A stretch of DNA of 64,000 nt from Capsicum annuum (Eukaryota; Streptophyta; Magnoliopsida; Solanales; Solanaceae). A program made the position numbers and the translations under genes. The DNA is taken from contig NC_061114.1 of the NCBI RefSeq assembly GCF_002878395.1, positions 145,854,160-145,918,159 on the forward strand, written 5' to 3'. The notes below the pieces were generated by a model. It made no database searches. It was not told where the DNA came from and saw nothing but the letters and a program-made list of their open reading frames with translations. Of this stretch, positions 57,038 to 64,000 are shown in pieces (within the stretch, counting starts at the first letter, position 1; each line of letters starts with the position of its first letter).

Positions 57038-59316
57038 TGTCATAACCCAAACCAAGGCCTAGCCATGATGGGTATCTCAAGTCCACCAAGGATCGTAGAT
57101 CACCCCCTTATTGCCTAGCTAAATTATATATAAAACTCCAAGCTCCGACTGAAATTCAAACAGATAACAAGATATAATGGTTATAAACTCCAAGACATCT
57201 TTGAATGTCGACATCAATACCCAATCCACAGTAACATCCACAAAGCCTCTACTAATCCAAAAATATTCTCATTTGGGACATGTCCTTACCAATAACCATG
57301 AAAATGATAATGGTAATATTAATATGAATAATTTAATTCTAGTTAATAAAAGGAAAGAGATGTAATAATCAAGTCTTTCAGAGAATGCAAGTTCACCATA
57401 TCACACCAATGACCGACTAACTGATTCGACCAACCTTACACTATGCAGGAAAATTAGGTATTACCTCTGAACCCTGTATCACATGGGGATACAACATCTG
57501 ATGATGGTTAATAGGTAGAGCACTAGCATGTAACTCAGGTGTAAGGATAAAGTAATGATAATTCTAAAATCCAGTTCAAAGTAATGTACATGTTCAGATA
57601 TATGTATGCATACATATATACTTATATAAAAAGTTGGGATAGGGAAAAAGGCTTAGCATGCATTTTAATACTTTAGCTTGGATTGTGTAGCTTAACCGTC
57701 ATATAATAGTACCAATGCTACCCAACTCTCACCTGTTGGTCTGGCCATAGTAGGTGTAGCCGCACAAATTAGAAAATAATCTTAACAATTTATATGAGTG
57801 TCTTGAACATTCCAATCATATACTATAGTGACTTAAGCACCCGATCATGTAATGTAATATGGGGGACTCTAACCCCCTAATCATATAATAATGTAGACTC
57901 AAACCACCCAGTCATAAGCAAGGGGACTCAAACCCAAGGCCGTTTAGAATCCCGCGAGGCACTTATGGTTTCCAGTGTTTGTCCCTCGAGATCACAACTC
58001 TCATGGCCCAGCTACACAACCCTATTTTAAGCCCCATTATAACAATTATTACACATTCTCATTTATTGAACTACAATACATACTTAGTCATACATTGTTG
58101 GTATCATCATACCAACTATACTTACAAGGTATCGTCAATACGCCACACCAATTACATTAACTCGGGAAACTTCTCCCTTTGTTCATTAATAGAAGGTGAG
58201 GGAACACTGACTTGTTTTGTTCATTAAATCAAACAATCATGTTTTAGATAACCTAATTATATCATGTAATTTCTTTGAAAAATAGTTTAAAAAATACTCA
58301 AAACCACTTCCAAACAATTGGGTTTGGGTTATTACCAATTAAAATTTCAATATTCAAAAAATTACCAATTATAGCATGCAATTGATCAAAAAATAATTTA
58401 GAAAATACTTAAAACCACTTCCTAAAAATTGAGTTGGGGTTATTACCAATTAAAATTCAATATTCAAAAAATTTAGGAAAATAACAATCCCCTAGTTTCT
58501 TCACAATACCCATGAATCAAATTGATTTTAAAACACTATTTAAAATATAAAAAATGCATAAGTAAACTTGAAACATCACATAAAAAACAATCATTCAACA
58601 CCCTTAACCTATGTCCCAAAAAAACCATCAAAACTCCATGGAAAGCTTTTTAAAGCATATGCTTTCACAAAGTAATAGTTGGGGAAGAGTCACTTGCCTA
58701 AAATATTAAGAGTTATGGAGAGAATTCGCCCTTGGAGATTCGAATTAATCAACTTCTTAGAAACCCTATGTATCTTGTTTGAGAGGATTTTAGAGAGATT
58801 GAAATGTTATTTCAATTTGTTTTTGAGTGCTAATGACATCCAAAATAGGTTTTTTGTCATGGGTCATGATTTGGGGAAAAAGGGAATGTCTAAAGTTCCC
58901 TTAATTAAAATCTAAAAAATTATCGCCTATGACTACAGGTCACTCTACGACTCATAAGGACTCACTATGGCACTTTACCATAATTTGAGGTTTGGATAGC
59001 AGGTGGGCGACCCTACTTTGGTAGCCCAACGACTCATCCCCTATGACTCGCAGGATCTAAGTCATAGTCAAGACAGAATACTCTGGGCATCACACTTGTT
59101 TGGCTATGGATTGTACTATATGACTCATTTTGAGTCTTAACGACTTGTAGCCATTTGTAAAAGTCACAAAAGAAACCCAAGGAAAATATACTTGCAGGCT
59201 ATGGTAGGGTCTCTAATACCTATAATGATGCATTATGACTCATTAGGAAAGTCATAATATTGGCAGTGAGTTTAAAACTCAGGAATTTTCAAGGACCAAA
59301 AATCAAGGGTGTTACA
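57038..59316 (-). repeat. E5 3' LTR (2279 bp)
   Basis: The plus strand starts TGTCATAACCCAAACC and ends AAGGGTGTTACA (minus TGTAACACCCTT). It is collinear with the H LTR, for example 57520-57680 with 2850-3000. GACTCAT-type motifs repeat at 58925-59250. Confidence 0.85.
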
Positions 59317-59330
59317 TTCTGCCCCCCTTA
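59317..59330 (-). other. E5 polypurine tract
   Basis: The minus strand reads TAAGGGGGGCAGAA against the LTR start TGTAACACCC, preceded by GATGAATGATTGATCC as in H. Confidence 0.8.
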
Positions 59331-60740
59331 GGATCAATCATTCATCCCTGAATGATGAAATAAGACATTTATTAGCACGATTTGACTCCAAATTCAAGCA
59401 CTCTTACCATTAACAAAGACAAAAAATGAAGATGCTAAGATTAAGGAATAAGGAACAACAATGAGTATCTAGACTTTATGTCCTATTTGGCTCCCCATGT
59501 AGTTTCTTCAAACTTTTTGTTCCTCCATAGAACATTTCTGAAGCCAAAGACTCAGTTTGCAACCATCAAACTTGCCGATCCAAGTTCTTAATTGGGACCT
59601 CCTCGTATGACAAAGATGTATGAATCACCAACACTTCTAAGCAAAATCACTAGGGAAGGATCATCCATTAACTTCTTCAACATCGAAACATTAAAAATTG
59701 GGTGAACAAAACCCAAACATTGAAACAACTCTAACTCATAATTAATAATACCTAATATTTTTAACATCAAATAAGGGCCCACATAGTAGGGTCTGGGTTT
59801 CCCCTTCTTTCAAAATTGCATCACGCCCTTCATGGGAGACACCTTCAACAATACCCAATCACCAACTTTAAATTACAACTCTCTTCACGTCATATCCTCA
59901 TACTGTTGGAAACTTTAGGCAGTCTTAAGCCTATCCCAAATCGCATTCACCTTCTTTATAGCATGGTGAACGAAATCATTATCAAACAAATAAGCCTCAT
60001 TAATTTTAAACCACCCAATAGGAGAACAACATCTCCAACCATAGAAAGCCACAAACGGAGCCATCCCAATTTATGCGTGATGGCTATTATTTTACACAAA
60101 AATTTGATAAACATAACTACCTACAAATCCAAGAACATGAGACCTTAACATATCCTCTAAAGTCTGATTAGAGTTTTAGATTTACCCACCCTCTGGGGTG
60201 GTAAGTGATACTAACGTTCTCTTAGTTCCCAAAACTTTCTAGAAAAAATGCCAAAAGTGCATGGATAACTAAGTACATTGATCATATAAGATGAAAATTG
60301 GAGCATCATACAACTTCACAATCTCCTAAATGAAGAGCTCAGACTAATCTAATGTCGAATAATTAGTCTTCATTAGTAGGAACTGAGCATACTTGGTAAT
60401 CCTATCCACAATGACCCAAATCGAATCTAACTGATAACGGCACCATGAAAGACCAATAATAATATATATATTGATCATTTCCCAATTCTATTCGGGAAAC
60501 TCAAACTCTTGAGACAACCCAACAGGTCTGAAGTGCTCCACCATCACTTGTTGACAAACCATACACTTGGCCACAAAATTGGCCCCATCCTTATTCATGT
60601 TATTCCACTAATAGATCTCTTTAAAATCATGGTACATCTTCATCTATCCAGGGTGAATAGTAAATCATGATTCATGAGCCTCATCCATAATCCTCCCTCA
60701 TAGCCTATAAAAATCGGGGACATAAAACCTATCTTAGTAT
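59331..60740 (-). pseudogene. E5 integrase and chromodomain remnant
   Basis: The chromodomain end at about 59460-59540 reads L-W-R-N-K-K-F-E-E-T-T-W-G-A-K-stop-D-I-K-S-R-Y. The linker 59588-59782 has V-H-P-I-F-N-V-S-M-L-K-K-L. Integrase C-terminal sequence (59790-60180) and core (60190-60480) are heavily broken. A catalytic-Asp region near 60270-60290 reads I-L-Y-D-Q, so the S-D-R-G pattern is altered. The order on the minus strand matches E6. Confidence 0.65.
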
Positions 60741-62300
60741 CTCAAGATACCATTACTGCCAATCACAAAAACTATCAGTTTCTGCTAGCCCTCATCACCC
60801 TTAATTCACATCGAGGTATGGTACAAAACTTATTGCTCTTTTACTTTAACACTATGGGATGACTTCACCACCTCTTCCACTATAACACCTTCATTCTTAG
60901 AGTACAAGAGACGAACCACAAGGTTAGCCGACCGATGAATATCTATCACCAACTCCTACTTCTTCTCCTCTGCATAAGATAATCTTCCCATAGATATCCT
61001 ACTAAGAGAATCTACAACAACGTTAGCTTTACCTGGATGATAGTACAGACTTATATCATAGTCCTTAGGCAACTCAAGCCATCTCCTTTGCTTAAGATTC
61101 AACTTCTTCTGTGTAAACACATATTGAAAGCTCTTATGATCTGAATAGATATCAATATGAACCCTATACAAGTAGTGGCACCGAATCTTCAAAGAAAAGA
61201 CCATAACCAATAATTCTAAGTCATTTTTTGGGTAATTCTTCTCAAGAACTATTTACTTCCTAGAAGCATCATCCACTTTGCAATGCTTCATAAAAATACA
61301 ACCCAGTTCCACATGAGATGCATCACAATAAACTAACAAGCCATTAGTATACTCGGGTAGAGTCTGAACCAAAGCCGAATTCAACTCATCCTTTAATTTC
61401 ACAAAACTACCCTCACAATCATCCGACCACATGAACTATACCTTTTTTTGAGTCAACTTAGTCAATGGGGAAACAATACAAAAGAAATATTCCATAAACC
61501 TCTAATAACATCTTGCTAAACCTAAGAAGCACCAAATGTTAATTGGAGTCATGGAACTAGGCCACTTCATAATCATCTCAACTTTTTATGGCTCTACTAT
61601 AATCGCCTTACTATAGACAACATCATCCAGACAGGTCACAACATTAAACAAGAAATCACACTTAGAGAATTTAGCATATAGTTAGTGATCCTTAAGGGTC
61701 TATAACACTACTTAGAGTGATCTCCATAATCTTCTTTACTCATAGAATACACCAAGACATCATCAATTAATACAATGATAAATAAGTTTAGAAAATGATA
61801 CAGACTCGGTTCATAAGATCCATAAATGTCGTTGGGGAATTAGTCAAACCAAAATACATGAACAAAAACTCATAATGGCCATACAGCTTATAAGAAGAAA
61901 TATTAGGGATATCTACCTACGTAATCTTTATATGATGATAAATCGACCATAGATCAATCTTAGAGATATACATAGCACCCTAAAGATGGTCAAACAGGTC
62001 ATCAATACTAGGAAAATAATATTTATTCTTCACTGTCACCTTATTGAAGTGGCTATAATGTACACATATTTAGTGGGACCAATCCTTCTTACGCACAAAG
62101 ATCATAGGAGCAAACTACAGGGAAACACTAGGATGAATAAAACCCTGATAATAAAGGTCTTTCGACTACTCCTTAAGTTCTTTTAACTTAGATGGAGCTA
62201 TAATATAGAGAGGGATGGAGATTAGACAAGTGTCAAGAAGAATATCAATCCTAAAATCAATCTTCATGTTAGGAGGAACACTAGGAAGATCATCGGGGAA
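60741..62300 (-). pseudogene. E5 RNase H and reverse transcriptase remnant
   Basis: RNase H is open at 60956-61210 ([42 protein letters not shown]). Its start V-Y-C-D-A-S-H lies near 61310-61340. The RT active site reads V-L-I-D-D-V-L-V-Y-S, with L-I-D-D at 61759-61770. Upstream RT segments to about 62200 are broken by several stops. Confidence 0.75.
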
Positions 62301-62499
62301 CACTTCAGGAAACTCACAGACCATGAGGATAGATTTCAATGACAGACCCTCAAAACTAGAATCTTTAACATGGAATAAATGGTATAGACTCCTTTAGGAT
62401 ATCAACCACTCAGCTCTAAGATACGAAATAAATCTTTCCTTAAACATTAGGGAAAAACCTTCCGATTCAATCATTGGCTAATTTGAGAAATAGAAACTG

Positions 62500-62760
62500 A
62501 CCCTTCGAGCCCAATAGTCAAGAGACACATAACATGAGTGCAATTAATCCATTCCCAAAATTATATAAAAGTCTAAGATGTCTAACTCTTTTAGATCCAC
62601 TAACGTCTCCCTACTACAGGCCAATGCCACACAACACCTATAGACTCTTCTAGACATAATAGAATCACCTACAGGACTAGACACTAAAACGGGACACAAA
62701 ATACACTCGAGACCAAAACCAAAATAAATATCCACTTAATGGTTTATCTAATAAAGGGTA
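62500..62760 (-). pseudogene. E5 aspartic protease remnant
   Basis: Open stretch 62544-62735 reads L-V-S-S-P-V-G-D-S-I-M-S-R-R-V-Y-R, then L-V-D-L-K-E-L-D-I-L-D-F-Y-I-I-L-G-M-D. This is the Ty3/gypsy protease pattern (S-x-P-V-G...R-V-Y-R...L-G-M-D). The D-S-G active site lies before this stretch and I could not read it. Confidence 0.68.
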
Positions 62761-62879
62761 GACCCTGGATCACATAGAAAATACCCCTCACAGGAAAAGA
62801 ATTGTAACAAACCAGTGACAACATCCGGAGATACCTCAAATTCCTAGTGATTAGAAAAAGCATATAGATGATTTCAACC

Positions 62880-64000
62880 GGTGTCGACACCAGAAAGTCG
62901 AGGCAACTAGAACCATATAAGCCTTCGTAGCAACCCTGATTGGTGGAAAAACCCTCTGCAGGTGGCCCAACTAACCTAATTTAAAGAACTTATTCTTCTA
63001 CTCCTCACAAAACACATGATGCACCTACGCAAAAAATTAGCAAGGGTGATAACATGGGGTTGACTAAGCTTTACTAGCCTGAGACTGGGCACTCTGTGCC
63101 CTAAATCCATTATTGCTCTAAAAATAATGACCACCAGAAAATTTAGGTTATGGATCACTTGACATAAATAAGAATTCCCCAATTTTTCTTAGACCACTAT
63201 CTTTCATCACCAACAGCATTGTTTTAACCTACTCCCTATTTTGAATACCAAAACTTTTTACTCTACCACTCCCAATTTTAGCTTGATTCTTCTTTTCCTT
63301 ATTGACCATTTGTATAAACAGCATAAGGTGAGAGATATCAATATCTTTGTTAAACAAGATGGCCTTACGCTCTAAAATTAGATCATAGGACAACCCAAAT
63401 ACAAGTTTTCTTATTCTAACTCTTATGAAAGACACTAGTTTAGGAGCATAGCAGGATAACTAGCGAAACTTCATGGCATACAATTTCATAGTCATCCTAC
63501 ACTATTTTTTTATTTAAAAACTCCACAATATTAGACTCCCTTAATTTCTAAGGAAAGAAGCACTCCAGAAAAGTACTTGAGAACTCATCCCATAGTTCTA
63601 ACTCCACATCATCAACCCTAGACTAATCGCACTCCTTATACAATTGATATGCCAAATCCTTTAACTTATATGTAGAAAATTCCACACCCTAAAAGTTAGA
63701 AGCATGCATCACTCAGAAGATCTTCTCCATCACAAATATGAATCATTGAGGATTCTCCTAAACCTTACAGCCAATAAAGGTAATAGGATTGAGCCTCATG
63801 TATTTCCCAACTCAAGTAACCTTAGAAGAATGCATAATGGAACTAACAGGAGCTAACTAGCGTAATTGGGATGTCTCCAACTAGGTCAACAGATAAATAG
63901 ATCAGGGAAACTCGACATTATAAATGTCTTCTTAGGGCAGAGGGGCATATTATAATCTGCCTATAGAGGCTAAAGAGAACTATTAGTGACTGGTGAAACT
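62880..64000 (-). pseudogene. E5 gag remnant
   Basis: Minus frames read capsid text: Y-K-L-K-D-L-A-Y-Q-L-Y-K-E (about 63640-63690), W-D-E-F-S-S-T-F-L-E-C-F-F-P (about 63550-63600) and the stretch 63229-63435 (R-I-R-K-L-V-F-G-L-S, then I-S-H-L-M-L-F-I-Q-M-V-N). Near 62950-62985 a decayed knuckle reads L-G-H-L-Q-R without its cysteines. The start lies outside the window. Confidence 0.68.

Larger units (their letters stand above)
57038..64000 (-). mobile_element. E5: minus-strand chromovirus running off the right edge
   Basis: The 3' LTR is 57038-59316, the polypurine tract 59317-59330, then chromodomain, integrase, RNase H, RT, protease and gag in minus-strand order up to the window end. It inserted after CCTAT (57033-57037) in the 5' LTR of H. 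The other duplication, the primer site and the 5' LTR lie outside. It belongs to a family related to H. Confidence 0.8.

Noticed and set aside
1..64000. A host protein-coding gene
   Set aside because: Every stretch with coding character reads as retroelement gag, pol or envelope-like sequence. I see no exon-like frames with splice sites and non-TE motifs.

Overview
This window is plant nuclear heterochromatin made almost entirely of nested LTR retrotransposons. I find no intact host gene, no rRNA, no functional tRNA gene and no prokaryotic feature. The DNA is AT-rich. Every retroelement reading frame is broken by stops and frameshifts. The families present are Ty3/gypsy chromoviruses of the Tekay/Del type (tRNA-iMet primer site, C-terminal chromodomain) and Athila-like elements (tRNA-Asp primer site). 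From memory, the LTR and protein styles resemble Solanaceae genomes such as pepper, tomato or tobacco relatives. That placement is inference.

Layout. Bases 1-2748 are a fragment with two tandem copies of a decayed envelope-like / plant-transposon-like protein unit. From about 2749 to beyond the right edge runs one old minus-strand chromovirus (host element H), split into pieces by later insertions. Inside H, left to right: E1 (4673-19687, minus, Athila-like, non-autonomous, TSD GAAAA), with solo LTR S3 in its left LTR and solo LTR S2 in its right LTR; E3 (21018-39742, minus chromovirus), whose left LTR is split by E4 (21177-31273, plus, Athila-like tandem array LTR-internal-LTR-internal-LTR); solo LTR S1 (42553-46134); E6 (46223-56527, plus, the best preserved element, TSD CCAAC); and E5 (57038 to beyond 64000, minus), which landed in H's right LTR.

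Insertion order follows from what interrupts what. H is oldest. E1, E3, S1, E6 and E5 hit H. S2 and S3 hit E1. E4 hit E3. Many junctions can be checked inside the window because an uninterrupted relative of the target also lies here: E1's left LTR gives the empty site of S2, E3's right LTR gives the empty site of E4, and H's left LTR gives the empty site of S1.

The most unusual structure is in E4. Two LTR copies stop about 1.05 kb in and join a complete 75-nt tRNA-Asp sequence that ends in CCA (CTA in one copy). This is followed by the reverse complement of the LTR end and then directly by reverse-transcriptase coding sequence. It looks like a fossil tRNA primer still attached to its minus-strand strong-stop DNA, captured in the element and then duplicated. 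Other points of interest are a pol-less E1 that shares LTR termini with pol-bearing E4, a hairpin-forming 34-bp array in the E6 LTRs, and decay of E6 strongly biased to TAG stops.
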